From Pelagibius sp964472095 (GTDB taxonomy: Bacteria > Pseudomonadota > Alphaproteobacteria > Kiloniellales > Kiloniellaceae), in assembly GCA_964472095.1 (NCBI GenBank), contig CAYYIV010000008.1, positions 62,001 to 126,000 on the forward strand: DNA of 64,000 nucleotides, given 5' to 3'. A program made the translations under genes and the position numbers. The notes beneath the pieces are model-generated. The model was given only the letters and a program-made list of their open reading frames with translations. It had not been told where the DNA came from and made no database searches. Shown piece after piece: positions 36,647 to 44,828 of the stretch (position 1 is its first letter; each line of letters begins with the position of its first letter).

Positions 36647-37348
36647 ATGCAGATCCTCGTCATCAATCCCAATTCCACGGCCAGCATGACGGCGGCGATC
36701 GCCGAGGCGGCGCGCCGTGCCGCAGCGCCGGGCACCACCATCGCCGCGCTGAACCCGTCGCACGGCCCGGCGGCCATCCAGGGCGCGGAAGACGGCGCCG
36801 CCGCGCTGCCCGGCCTCTTTGCCCTCTTCGAGCGCGAGGTCATGCAGGCCCACAGCTGCGACGCAGTGGTCATCGCCTGCTTCGACGATACCGGCCTTGC
36901 GGCCCTGAAGGCGCGTTCGCCGGTGCCGGTGCTGGGCATCGGCGAGGCCGGTTTCCTCGCTGCCATGCTGGTGGCCCGGCGTTTCTCGGTGGTCACCACG
37001 CTGCCCGTCTCCCTGCCGGTGATCGAGACCAACCTCGCCGCCTACGGCTGGGCCGGGCGCTGCGTCCGCGTGCGTGCCTCCGGCGTCCCGGTGCTTGATC
37101 TGGAGGGAGGCAGGCGTAGTGTGGTCGAGGCCGTCGCGGCGGAGATCGGGAAGGCCGTCGCGGAGGACGGCTGCGGCGCCGTGGTGCTGGGCTGTGCGGG
37201 GATGGCGGATCTCGCCGAGGACATGACGGAGCGTTTCGGCCTCCCGGTGATCGACGGGGTGGCAGCGGCCGTGACCTTCTGCGAGGCGCTTAACCGCGCC
37301 GGCATCGACAACAGCCCGCGCCGGCCGCTCGCCGCCGCCCTGCCATGA
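36647..37348 (+). CDS. Asp/Glu/hydantoin-racemase family protein
   Basis: A 233-residue racemase of the Asp/Glu/hydantoin family. Opening MQILVINPNSTASMT is the family N-terminus; the two catalytic cysteines fit VVIACFDDTGLAALK and AVVLGCAGMADLAE. It lies 12 bp after the importer permease and overlaps the next gene by 4 bp (ATGA). The family includes hydantoin and allantoin racemases. Because purine-to-allantoate enzymes are in the same window, I infer an allantoin or related ureide racemase (HpxA-like), but hydantoin is equally compatible with the sequence. Confidence 0.8.
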   Translation: MQILVINPNSTASMTAAIAEAARRAAAPGTTIAALNPSHGPAAIQGAEDGAAALPGLFALFEREVMQAHSCDAVVIACFDDTGLAALKARSPVPVLGIGEAGFLAAMLVARRFSVVTTLPVSLPVIETNLAAYGWAGRCVRVRASGVPVLDLEGGRRSVVEAVAAEIGKAVAEDGCGAVVLGCAGMADLAEDMTERFGLPVIDGVAAAVTFCEALNRAGIDNSPRRPLAAALP

Positions 37349-38214
37349 CCAAGTCCGAAAGCGCGCTGGAGATCCGCCAGGCCAGTGCGGCGGACTTCAG
37401 GACCGCCCTGGACTGGGCCGCCGCCGAGGGCTGGAACCCGGGCGTCGACGACCTCGCAGTCTTCCACGCAACTGACCCGCAGGGGTTCTACCTCGGCTGG
37501 ATCGATGACCGCCCAGCCTCTTCAATCTCCGTGGTGCGCTACGGCCAGGATTTCGGCTTTCTCGGCTTCTACATCGTGCACCCGGACCACCGCGGCAGCG
37601 GCGCCGGCATCGCCACCTGGAACCACGGCATGGCCTACCTGGCGAGCTGCGCCACCGTCGGCCTCGATGGCGTGGTGGCGCAGCAGGGCAACTACCGCAA
37701 GAGCGGCTTCGTCCTCGCCGGCCGCAACCTCCGCCACAGCGGCGTGCCGGCGCTGGATGAGCTGACACCTCGCGCGGCGATCAGACCGGTGACAGCCGCC
37801 GACCTGCCCGCCCTCCTCGCCTACGACCAGCAGTTCTTCGCCGGCCCGCGCGAGGCCTTCAGCGCCGCCTGGGCGCTGCCCGGCGGCGACGCCACGCGCC
37901 GGGCGCTGCTGGCGGTCGCGGACGGCGAGATTGCCGGCTACGGCGTCATCCGGAAATGCTGCAGCGGCCACAAGGTCGGCCCCCTCTTCGCCGAGGACGC
38001 GGCGACGGCGGAGGCCCTCTTCGTCGACCTTTGCAGGACGGCGCCGGGCGAAGAGGTGTCACTCGACACACCGCAGGACAACGCAGCCGCTCTACAGCTG
38101 GCCGCGCGCTTCGGCCTCGCGCCGGCCTTCGAGACCGCGCGCATGTACCGTGGCCCGGCGCCGGAGCTGCCCATCCAGCGGACCTTCGGCATCACCACCT
38201 TCGAACTGGGCTGA
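37345..38214 (+). CDS. GNAT-family N-acetyltransferase, two-domain
   Basis: A 289-residue acetyltransferase. The first domain has LEIRQASAADFRTALDWAAAEGWNPG and FLGFYIVHPDHRGSGAGIATWNHGMAYLASC (acetyl-CoA loop); the second half (about 150-289) is a degenerate acetyltransferase-like domain ending ARMYRGPAPELPIQRTFGITTFELG, a closing typical of YitI-like proteins. It starts at ATGA overlapping the racemase stop, so it belongs to the same operon. Its role in that operon is unclear. Confidence 0.83.
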   Translation: MTKSESALEIRQASAADFRTALDWAAAEGWNPGVDDLAVFHATDPQGFYLGWIDDRPASSISVVRYGQDFGFLGFYIVHPDHRGSGAGIATWNHGMAYLASCATVGLDGVVAQQGNYRKSGFVLAGRNLRHSGVPALDELTPRAAIRPVTAADLPALLAYDQQFFAGPREAFSAAWALPGGDATRRALLAVADGEIAGYGVIRKCCSGHKVGPLFAEDAATAEALFVDLCRTAPGEEVSLDTPQDNAAALQLAARFGLAPAFETARMYRGPAPELPIQRTFGITTFELG

Positions 38215-38346
38215 TTTCCGCAGGGTATGCCACTTCCCGGCATCGCCTCCCGCCGCCCTCTGCTTGACGGCGGTGGTGCGGCATCAGGGGTGCGGGCATC
38301 GCGACCTCTCGCTATGATCGGCACCCGACTTCTGCAGGACCCCTTC

Positions 38347-38760
38347 ATGCTCGATCATGTTTCCATCACCGTCAGCGACATCGCCCGCGCCGCGCCCTTC
38401 TGGGACGCGGTGATGGCCGCACTCGGCGTCGCCTGCGTGGTGCGCAGCAAAGACCAGCTGGGCTACGGCACCCGCAACGGGCCGGACGACGACGCCTACA
38501 GCTACATCTCGGTATTCCGGAGCCGTGGGCCCGACCTGGTGGCAGACAACCGCCACTGGTGCTTCCGCGCGCCGAGCCGCCAGGCCGTCGAGGCCTTCCA
38601 CGCGGCGGGGCTGGCCGCAGGCGGGATCTGCGACGGACCGCCCGGCCTGCGCGCCGACTACCACCCCGGCTACTACGCCGCCTTCCTGCTTGACCCCGAC
38701 GGCAACCGCGTCGAGGCGGTCTGCCATCGCGAGGCTCAACCGGCTGCGGTCACGCGCTGA
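38347..38760 (+). CDS. VOC-family (glyoxalase/bleomycin resistance-like) protein
   Basis: A 137-residue vicinal-oxygen-chelate protein with the paired beta-alpha-beta-beta-beta units: MLDHVSITVSDIARAAPFWDAVMAALGV and the closing GYYAAFLLDPDGNRVEAVCH, with metal-type residues His4 and Glu near the C-terminus. The function could be a lyase, dioxygenase or binding protein; the sequence does not say. I chose ATG 38347; upstream codons (to 38227) lack the fold. It lies about 130 bp after the GNAT gene on the same strand and may be part of that operon. Confidence 0.83.
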   Translation: MLDHVSITVSDIARAAPFWDAVMAALGVACVVRSKDQLGYGTRNGPDDDAYSYISVFRSRGPDLVADNRHWCFRAPSRQAVEAFHAAGLAAGGICDGPPGLRADYHPGYYAAFLLDPDGNRVEAVCHREAQPAAVTR

Positions 38761-38762
38761 TC

Positions 38763-38836
38763 CCCCTCACCCAGCTGCGCCTAAACTCGCTACGCTCGCT
38801 AAGGCTGCGCATCCCTCTCCCGCACGGGGGAGAGGG
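38763..38836. repeat. intergenic palindromic element
   Basis: The region after the VOC stop contains short G+C-rich inverted words (CTCGCTACGCTCGCTAAG) and then a 9-bp perfect stem, CCCTCTCCC at 38813-38821 with GGGAGAGGG at 38828-38836. Elements with this wording are common between genes in alphaproteobacteria. It may also act as the terminator of the VOC gene, though no U-tract follows. Confidence 0.5.
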
Positions 38837-38845
38837 ATAAGAAGG

Positions 38846-39037
38846 TTAGTCGCGCTGCTCCTCGCGGTGCCAGAACGGCACGCCGTCGCGGCGGCGACCG
38901 CGGCCGCCGCGGCGTGTCGGCTCGCCGCCGGCGCCGGCACAGGCGGCAACCACAAGGGCGAGCAGGGAACTGCCGGCGAGGGCGATGGCGGCGCGGCGGC
39001 CCAGGGAACTGTCGGGCGGGCTGTCAGAGGGTGTCAT
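38846..39037 (-). CDS. small putative lipoprotein
   Basis: A 63-residue protein: polar N-terminus, a twin-Arg and hydrophobic signal (GRRAAIALAGSSLLALVVAAC) whose V-A-A-C end is a lipobox with Cys33, then a short Gly/Arg-rich mature part ending FWHREEQRD. The mature lipoprotein would be only about 31 residues. No strong ribosome site is visible before ATG 39037. The signal architecture is the main reason to call it a gene. Function unknown. Confidence 0.5.
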   Translation of the reverse strand: MTPSDSPPDSSLGRRAAIALAGSSLLALVVAACAGAGGEPTRRGGRGRRRDGVPFWHREEQRD

Positions 39038-39140
39038 TGGCTGCGTCTCGCTGAAGATCTAAGGGGGAAGCGGCAGCCCCGGAAAAGGGGGAGCGGTCTG
39101 CCGTACGCTGTTCCTTCAGCTAGGCACGGTAATTCGCCGG

Positions 39141-40466
39141 TCAAGCGGCCGGCGCGGACACAAGCGCGTGAGCCCGCTCGCCGGCGATGTAGGTGGCGAC
39201 GACCGCGCGGTCATCGCCGAGGGTCATCAGCAGGAAGAGCTCCTCCTCCAGGGTCGCGATGCGCTCGGCGCGGTGGGCCATGGCCGGGGTGGCGCGGGTA
39301 TCGAGCACCACGATGTCGGCCTCGCGTCCTGGCGCCAGCGACCCGACGCGATCGTCGAGGCCGAGGGCGCGGGCGTTGCCCAGGGTAATGGCGTAGAAGG
39401 CTTCCAGCGCCGGCAGATTCTGATCCTGCAGCTGCAGCACCTTGTAAGCTTCGCCGAGGGTTGCGAGCATCGAGTAGCTGGTGCCGCCGCCGACGTCGGT
39501 GGCCAGCGCCACGCGCAGAGGATGCGCGCCGCCCCGCGCCCGCGCACGGTCGAAGAGGCCGGAGCCGATGAAGAGGTTGGAGGTCGGGCAGAACACCGCC
39601 ACCGAGCCGCTCTCGCTCAGCAGCTTCCGCTCGCTCTCCGCCAAGTGGATGCAGTGCCCGAAGAGCGAGCGCTGGCCGAGCAGGCCGAAGCGGTCATAGA
39701 CGCCGGTGTAGCTCTCGGCCCAGGGAAAGAGCTTCCGTACCGTCTCGATCTCGCGGCGGTTCTCGCTGAGATGGGTCTGCAGGTAGCAGTCGGGGTGTTC
39801 CTTCAGCAGCGCGCCGGCGGCCTCCAGCTGCGCCTCCGTCGAAGTAATGGCGAAACGCGGCGTCACCGCGTAGCGCTGCCGCCCTTTGCCGTGCCAGCGT
39901 TCGATCAGCGCCTTGGACTCGGCGTAGCCGCGCTCGGCGGTGTCGGTCAGGTCCGCCGGCGCGTTGCGGTTCATCAGCACCTTGCCGGCGATCATCCGGG
40001 TGTTGCGGCGGTGGGACTCCGCGAAGAAAGTCTCGGCCGCCTGCGGATGCACCGTGCCGTAGACCGCGGCGGTGGTGGTACCGTTGCGCGCCAACTCGTC
40101 GAGGAAGAAGGCGGCGACCTGGGCGGCGTGCGCCGTATCGGCGAAGCGCTGCTCCTCCACCAGGGCGTAGCGCTCCAGCCAGTCCATCAGCTGCGCGCCG
40201 TAGGAGGCGATCACCTGGGTCTGAGGGAAGTGGATGTGGGCGTCGATGAAGCCCGGCAGGATGAGATTGTCGGGATAGTGATCGACGGCTACCTGCGCGT
40301 CGAGGCGCGGCAGCAGCGCGGAAGCCTCGCCCACCGCGAGGATGCGCCCCTCGCCCAGCAGCACGAGGCCGTCCTCGATGTAGCCGTAGGACTCGGCGCC
40401 CGCCGTCGCCGGATCGTCGGTAAATGTCAGCAGGCGGCCGCGCAGGGCGCGTGTTGGAGATGTCAT
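39141..40466 (-). CDS. guaD: guanine deaminase
   Basis: A 441-residue zinc amidohydrolase that converts guanine to xanthine, entry to purine degradation. Metal motif FIDAHIHFPQTQVIASYG (HxH) is followed by GTVHPQAAETFFAESH, the ligand His in QTHLSENRREIETVRKLFP, HCIHLAESERKLL, and DVGGGTSYSMLATLGEAYKVLQL with the last metal-binding Asp. The start is ATG 40466; the frame continues upstream but that part lies antisense or out of frame within the PuuD gene. It is 11 bp from the PuuD stop on the same strand. Xanthine would then be used by XdhAB encoded at 54-58 kb. Confidence 0.92.
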   Translation of the reverse strand: MTSPTRALRGRLLTFTDDPATAGAESYGYIEDGLVLLGEGRILAVGEASALLPRLDAQVAVDHYPDNLILPGFIDAHIHFPQTQVIASYGAQLMDWLERYALVEEQRFADTAHAAQVAAFFLDELARNGTTTAAVYGTVHPQAAETFFAESHRRNTRMIAGKVLMNRNAPADLTDTAERGYAESKALIERWHGKGRQRYAVTPRFAITSTEAQLEAAGALLKEHPDCYLQTHLSENRREIETVRKLFPWAESYTGVYDRFGLLGQRSLFGHCIHLAESERKLLSESGSVAVFCPTSNLFIGSGLFDRARARGGAHPLRVALATDVGGGTSYSMLATLGEAYKVLQLQDQNLPALEAFYAITLGNARALGLDDRVGSLAPGREADIVVLDTRATPAMAHRAERIATLEEELFLLMTLGDDRAVVATYIAGERAHALVSAPAA

Positions 40467-40477
40467 CGGCGGGGAGT

Positions 40478-41686
40478 CTACCAAGCCGGGGCGCCGGCGG
40501 CGAGCCAGGCCGCGAGGATCAGGCGCTCTTCGTCTTCGAGGAAGGTGATGTTGCCCGGCGGCATGGCGTGGCTGCGCACCGACTGCATCTCGATGGCGCG
40601 GGCCTGGGCGCGGATCTGCGCGGGGGTTTCCAGAACGACCCCCTTGGGCGGCACGGCGAGGCCTTCCCACAGGGGCTCGGCGGCGTGGCACATGGAGCAG
40701 CGCGAGAGCACCACGTTCTCCACCTCGAGGCCGAGCTCCGCCGTCTCGATCTCCGGCGGCAGCGAAGCCTCCCCGGCGGGCGTCACCGGCTGCGCGCTGA
40801 GCCAGACGATGGCGGCAAGGCCGAGGGCAGCGGCACCCCAGGTCCACCAGGGCTCGCGGCCGCCCCTGTGTTTCACGTTGAAGAAGTGGCGGATGAGGGC
40901 GCCGATCACCAGCACGATGGCGAGGATGACCCAGTTCCAGCGGCCGGCGAAGGCCAGCGGATAGTGGTTGGCGATCATGGTGAAGATCACCGGCAGGGTC
41001 AGGTAGTTGTTGTGCAGCGAGCGCTGCTTGGCCTGCGCCCCCAGCTTCGGGTCCGGCGTGCGCCCGGCGATGAGGTCGGCCACCACCTTCTTCTGGTTGG
41101 GGATGATGACCAGGAAGACGTTGGCAACCATCATGGTACCGATGAGGGCGCCCATCTGCATGGTCATGCCCCGTCCGCTGAAGACCAGGGTGAAGAGGAA
41201 GGCGAGCGCCACCAGGAAGACGAAGCCGACGCCGGCCAGCGCGGTGTCGCTGCGGCCGAGTGGCGAGCGGCAGAGCAGGTCGTAGGCTATCCAGCCCAGC
41301 GCCAGACCGCCGAGGCTGATCGCCACCGCCAGCCAGGACGTCAACTCCATGACGCCCGCATCGATCATAAAGAGCTCGGCCTGAAGGTAGTAGACCAGCG
41401 CCAGGAGGGCCATGCCGGAGAGCCAGGTGGTATAGGCCTCCCACTTGAACCAGGTCAACTCGTCGGGCATGCGTGCCGGCGCGACCAGGTACTTCACCAT
41501 GTTGTAGAAACCGCCACCATGCACCTGCCAGGCCTCGCCGCCGGCGCCCTCGGGCAGGCCGGCCCGCTGCTTGAGGCTGAGGTCCAGGGCGATGAAGTAG
41601 AAGGAGCTGCCGATCCAGGCGATGCCGGCGATGACATGCAGCCAGCGCACCACCATCTCGGCCCACTCCCACAATACACCCAGCAT
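40478..41686 (-). CDS. puuD: membrane-bound urate oxidase with cytochrome c domain (PuuD)
   Basis: A 402-residue inner-membrane enzyme that oxidises urate to 5-hydroxyisourate and passes electrons to the respiratory chain. The first 285 residues make about eight helices, starting WAEMVVRWLHVIAGIAWIGSSFYF (conserved membrane His). The C-terminal region is a cytochrome c domain with the haem site CSMCH near residue 325 and a Met-containing SHAMPPGNITFL as the axial ligand region. I chose ATG 41686 because GGAGGG lies 7 nt upstream; 54 more codons are open but fall in a palindromic repeat. It acts between XdhAB and UraH and is co-transcribed with guanine deaminase. Confidence 0.93.
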   Translation of the reverse strand: MLGVLWEWAEMVVRWLHVIAGIAWIGSSFYFIALDLSLKQRAGLPEGAGGEAWQVHGGGFYNMVKYLVAPARMPDELTWFKWEAYTTWLSGMALLALVYYLQAELFMIDAGVMELTSWLAVAISLGGLALGWIAYDLLCRSPLGRSDTALAGVGFVFLVALAFLFTLVFSGRGMTMQMGALIGTMMVANVFLVIIPNQKKVVADLIAGRTPDPKLGAQAKQRSLHNNYLTLPVIFTMIANHYPLAFAGRWNWVILAIVLVIGALIRHFFNVKHRGGREPWWTWGAAALGLAAIVWLSAQPVTPAGEASLPPEIETAELGLEVENVVLSRCSMCHAAEPLWEGLAVPPKGVVLETPAQIRAQARAIEMQSVRSHAMPPGNITFLEDEERLILAAWLAAGAPAW

Positions 41687-41724
41687 GCGGCTACCCTCCA
41701 TCTGCCTGGCAATCCGGTCTCGCT

Positions 41725-41767
41725 CCTCATGGCTCGAGACGCGCCTGCGGCGCTCCTCACCATGAGG
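41725..41767. repeat. intergenic palindromic element, copy A
   Basis: CCTCATGG at 41725-41732 and CCATGAGG at 41760-41767 form an 8-bp perfect stem around a core with the words TCGAGACGCGCC and GGCGCTCCTCA. The wording (GAGGAGCGCCGCAGGCGCGTCTCGA when read on the other strand, in parts) is the type of short palindrome scattered in many alphaproteobacterial genomes. Confidence 0.65.
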
Positions 41768-41777
41768 TCGTAGCATT

Positions 41778-41826
41778 GCCTCACCCTGAGGAGCCTTGCA
41801 CAGCAAGGCGTCGCGAAGGGCGAGGC
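41778..41826. repeat. intergenic palindromic element, copy B (opposite orientation)
   Basis: GCCTCACCCT (41778-41787) and AGGGCGAGGC (41817-41826) form the outer stem with one mismatch; inside, GCCTTGC and GCAAGGC form a perfect 7-bp hairpin at 41793-41809. It resembles copy A reversed and lies 10 bp from it, so the two form a tail-to-tail pair within the 5' leader of PuuD. Confidence 0.6.
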
Positions 41827-42011
41827 AAGGCGCACGGGTGTTCGTCACCGCCCCTAAAACCTTTGCCCACCTACAAAATTTTGCGAGCCCGGCCGACTCC
41901 CATGCTAGCGCGGGTCCAGCCCGGGCGGAACGGAATGCGCGGGGCTATGACTTTCAAATAAATCCGAATAAACTTCCGGGCTAAATGAGAGGCCAGGGAG
42001 AGAGAACGGCG

Positions 42012-42995
42012 ATGTCCCTGCTGGAGAACATCCGGGTTTTCGTGCGCGTCGTGGAGCAGGATTCCATGTCGGCGGCCGGGCGCCAGCTGCGCCTCTCGCC
42101 GGCGGTGGTGAGCCACCGCATCCAGTCGCTGGAAAGCCATCTCGGCGTGCGCCTCTTGAACCGCACCACGCGGCGGGTGCAGCCGACCGAGCAGGGCCTC
42201 GCATTCTACCAGGCCTGCCAGGAGGTCATGGCGGCGGTCGAGCGCGCCGAGACCGTGGTGGCTGGCACCGGCGGCGTGCCACAGGGCTCGCTGCGCGTCA
42301 CCGCGCCGCTCGGCTTCGCGCGGCGCATCCTGGCGCCCCTGGTCCCCGAATTCCAACGGCTGCACCCCAAGGTGACGCTACAGCTGCGCTGCTCCGAGCA
42401 CCTCATCGACCTCTTGAACGAGTCAGTGGACGTCGCGGTGCGCCTCGCCATCCTCTCCGACTCTTCCCTGATCGCCCGCAAGATCGTCGACTGCGAGCGC
42501 CTGCTCTGCGCCGCACCGGGCTATCTTTCCGCGCAGGGCACGCCGCAGACGCCGGAGGATCTGCACGACCACAACTGTCTGCTGCTGCGATTTCCCGGTT
42601 CGCAGCAATTCCGCTGGACGCTCCAGACGCCGGAGGGCCCGCAGTCCTTCTCGGTGCAGGGGCGCTGCGATGCCGACGACGGTGACCTCCTGACCGACTG
42701 GGCGCTGGCCGGCCAGGGCATCGTGCTGAAGCCGCTGTGGGAAGTCGCCGGGCACATCAAGGCCGGCCGCCTCCTCCCCCTCCTCCTCGACTTCCCGCCC
42801 GAGCCGGTGAGCCTCAGCGTGCTTTACCCCCACCGCCGCCTGCTGCCCGCCCGCGTGAAAGCCTTCTCCGACTTCGCGGTCACCCGGTTCGCCGAGGAGA
42901 TCGTAGGAAGCTTGAAGGGAATGAGTTTGGCGAGGTTGAAGGGGGCGGAAGTAAAGCCAAGAAAGCCGAAAGCAGGCCAGAGAAGGCGGGGATAA
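42012..42995 (+). CDS. LysR-family transcriptional regulator
   Basis: A 327-residue LysR protein of the CrgA/DsdC-like group: winged helix (NIRVFVRVVEQDSMSAAGRQLRLSPAVVSHRIQSLESHLGVRLLNRTTRRVQPTEQG) and effector domain (GSLRVTAPLGFARRILAPLVPEFQRLHPKVTLQL). The C-terminal 25 residues are Lys/Arg-rich. AGGGAGAG precedes ATG 42012. It is divergent from puuD-guaD, so it probably controls urate/guanine breakdown; the effector could be a purine intermediate, which is inference. Confidence 0.9.
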   Translation: MSLLENIRVFVRVVEQDSMSAAGRQLRLSPAVVSHRIQSLESHLGVRLLNRTTRRVQPTEQGLAFYQACQEVMAAVERAETVVAGTGGVPQGSLRVTAPLGFARRILAPLVPEFQRLHPKVTLQLRCSEHLIDLLNESVDVAVRLAILSDSSLIARKIVDCERLLCAAPGYLSAQGTPQTPEDLHDHNCLLLRFPGSQQFRWTLQTPEGPQSFSVQGRCDADDGDLLTDWALAGQGIVLKPLWEVAGHIKAGRLLPLLLDFPPEPVSLSVLYPHRRLLPARVKAFSDFAVTRFAEEIVGSLKGMSLARLKGAEVKPRKPKAGQRRRG

Positions 42996-43162
42996 GCCAC
43001 CGCCCTGGACGACCGCGGCAGTAGGAGCCGCAGCCTGCTGATGGCCCGACGTCCTGCGGCTTGGGCCTCGCTTGAGGCATAGTTTCATGTTATCGGGACG
43101 AGAACGCAGGGGCTCACGAATCGCCGTGGGGTTCTGCGCTCTAGGATACGATCGTCGCAGTG

Positions 43163-44737
43163 ATGAACATTCAGGATCAGCAGGCCGTGAGCGGGCGCCA
43201 TTCGTGGATCTTGGAAGCCTGTGCTTACGGCCTTGCGGCCGTCGTCGTCGTTGTGATCGGCGCCGCCAACCTGCATTTTCCCTTCGGTCCCGATCAGGCC
43301 GTCATCTTCCACGGCGCAAAGCGGCTCGACGAGGGCGCGATCTACTACGTCGACTATTGGGACAACAAGCAGCCCGGGCTTTACTACTTCTATCTGCTGG
43401 CGGGCCGAGCCTTCGGCTTCACCGAGTTCGGCATCCACTTGTTCGAGCTGCTGTGGATGCTTGCCTTCACACTGCTGCTGATGGCGACGCTTCGCGACGC
43501 CTTCCGGCTGCCGTGGCTGTCCGCCGTGATCCCCATTGCGACGATCGGCGTCTACTACGGACTGGCCGGCGAGGCCGAACTGACTCAGCTCGAATTCCTC
43601 GTATCGTTTCCGTTGTTCGCCATGGTCCTGTGCCTGCTCCGAGCCTATCGCCATCCCCGGGCCCTGCCCGCTCTGTACTTCGCGAGCGGCCTGCTGGCGG
43701 GCGTGGTCGTGCTGTTCAAGCTGCTGTTGGCGCCGCTTTGCATCGGCCTGTGGCTGGTCGCACTCGCCTACCAATTCAGGGCGCCTGGCGTCAGACTCGC
43801 CGCGCTGGCTCTCCGGGCTGTATTGCCCGCCGCGGCGGGTGTGGCTCTGGTGCTGGGGAGTATCGTTCTGCTCTATGTCCGTTGGGGTCATCTGGACGAG
43901 CTCATCTGGACCGCCTTCGTCTATCCGCTGCAGGCTCTGGCATACTCGCCGCCCGCCAGCAGTACCCGGCTGGTGACCGCCGTCGCCTTCTTCATGTCAG
44001 GGTTCGCGCCATGGGCCCTGTTCGCGCTCTTCGCTGCCGCGTTGTGGATCTGGCGCCGGAGGGAGCTGACCGGCGCGCTGATGCTGAGCTGGCTCGTGAT
44101 CGGGATCGGCCTCTTCCTCGTGCAGCGGGTTTCGTGGTGGCAATACCATACCCTTCTCGTTCTGTTTCCGGCCGGCTGCCTCGCCGTGCTGGGCATCGAC
44201 CGGCTGTGCGAGTGGCTCGGCGGTGAGGCCGCGGGAAGTGGCGCGCGCCGAGGCATTCTTGCAGGCGTGCTGGCGTTGACGGCGACCGCCGGCCTGGGCG
44301 ACGCGCTGGTCAGGAAGGCACAGCCCCTGCTGTCGGCCATCGTGATCTCGGGCAAGAGCGTCCGGCAATACCAGGCGCAGGTGACGGTCAGCGAGCACTA
44401 CGGACGCATCCAGCGCGGGGTCCAGTTCCTGCAATCGCCCGCCGCCCTGCCGGGCCCGATCTACGCCTTCGGAAATGCCATGGCCTATGAGTTTTCGGGC
44501 CGCGCCTCGGCACACGCGACGGCGGGATCCTCGTGGGAGTTCTATCTGCCTGGTCAGATCGACGACATCCTGGAAAGCCTGGACCGGCAGCAGGTACCCT
44601 ATGTCTTCGTCGACCGCGTGGACACAAAGCTCTTCCACCTTCGTCCCAGAATCGGCGCTTACCTGGAAGCAAATTACGTCCACGACCGCAGCGACGACAG
44701 CGGCATCTGGTTCAGCCGCCGCGAATTGATGGAATAG
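43163..44737 (+). CDS. membrane glycosyltransferase, GT39/ArnT-like
   Basis: A 524-residue multi-pass membrane protein. After the first helix comes FPFGPDQAVIFHGAKRLDEGAIYYVDYWDNKQPGLYYFYLLAG: an Asp in the first periplasmic loop and a D-x-K-x-P-G-L-Y-Y-F block typical of polyprenyl-phosphate-sugar-dependent glycosyltransferases. About ten further helices follow, and a soluble C-terminal periplasmic part (YVFVDRVDTKLFHLRP). The acceptor (lipid A, protein or polymer) is unknown. ATG 43163 (GTG 43160 directly before it) has no strong ribosome site. It stands convergent to the kinase gene. Confidence 0.75.
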   Translation: MNIQDQQAVSGRHSWILEACAYGLAAVVVVVIGAANLHFPFGPDQAVIFHGAKRLDEGAIYYVDYWDNKQPGLYYFYLLAGRAFGFTEFGIHLFELLWMLAFTLLLMATLRDAFRLPWLSAVIPIATIGVYYGLAGEAELTQLEFLVSFPLFAMVLCLLRAYRHPRALPALYFASGLLAGVVVLFKLLLAPLCIGLWLVALAYQFRAPGVRLAALALRAVLPAAAGVALVLGSIVLLYVRWGHLDELIWTAFVYPLQALAYSPPASSTRLVTAVAFFMSGFAPWALFALFAAALWIWRRRELTGALMLSWLVIGIGLFLVQRVSWWQYHTLLVLFPAGCLAVLGIDRLCEWLGGEAAGSGARRGILAGVLALTATAGLGDALVRKAQPLLSAIVISGKSVRQYQAQVTVSEHYGRIQRGVQFLQSPAALPGPIYAFGNAMAYEFSGRASAHATAGSSWEFYLPGQIDDILESLDRQQVPYVFVDRVDTKLFHLRPRIGAYLEANYVHDRSDDSGIWFSRRELME

Positions 44738-44828
44738 CGGTCAGGAAACGCGCCCGGCGGCACGTAAAGACACTGCCGCGCCTTCGGCGTGGACCTTGTG
44801 GCAACCGTCAATGCCCGATCCGGGAAGC

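Larger units (their letters stand above)
41687..42011. other. intergenic region with two palindromic elements
   Basis: About 325 bp between the divergent PuuD and LysR genes. The half next to PuuD is filled by the two palindromes listed separately; the half next to LysR holds an A+T-richer stretch (41935-41985) that is the likely promoter region for one or both genes, including a possible LysR-type binding area. No other gene is seen. Confidence 0.5.

Noticed and set aside
39141..41672. A frame suggesting a longer guanine deaminase fused to an N-terminal part
   Set aside because: The upstream half is a shifted reading of PuuD; guanine deaminase is complete from ATG 40466.
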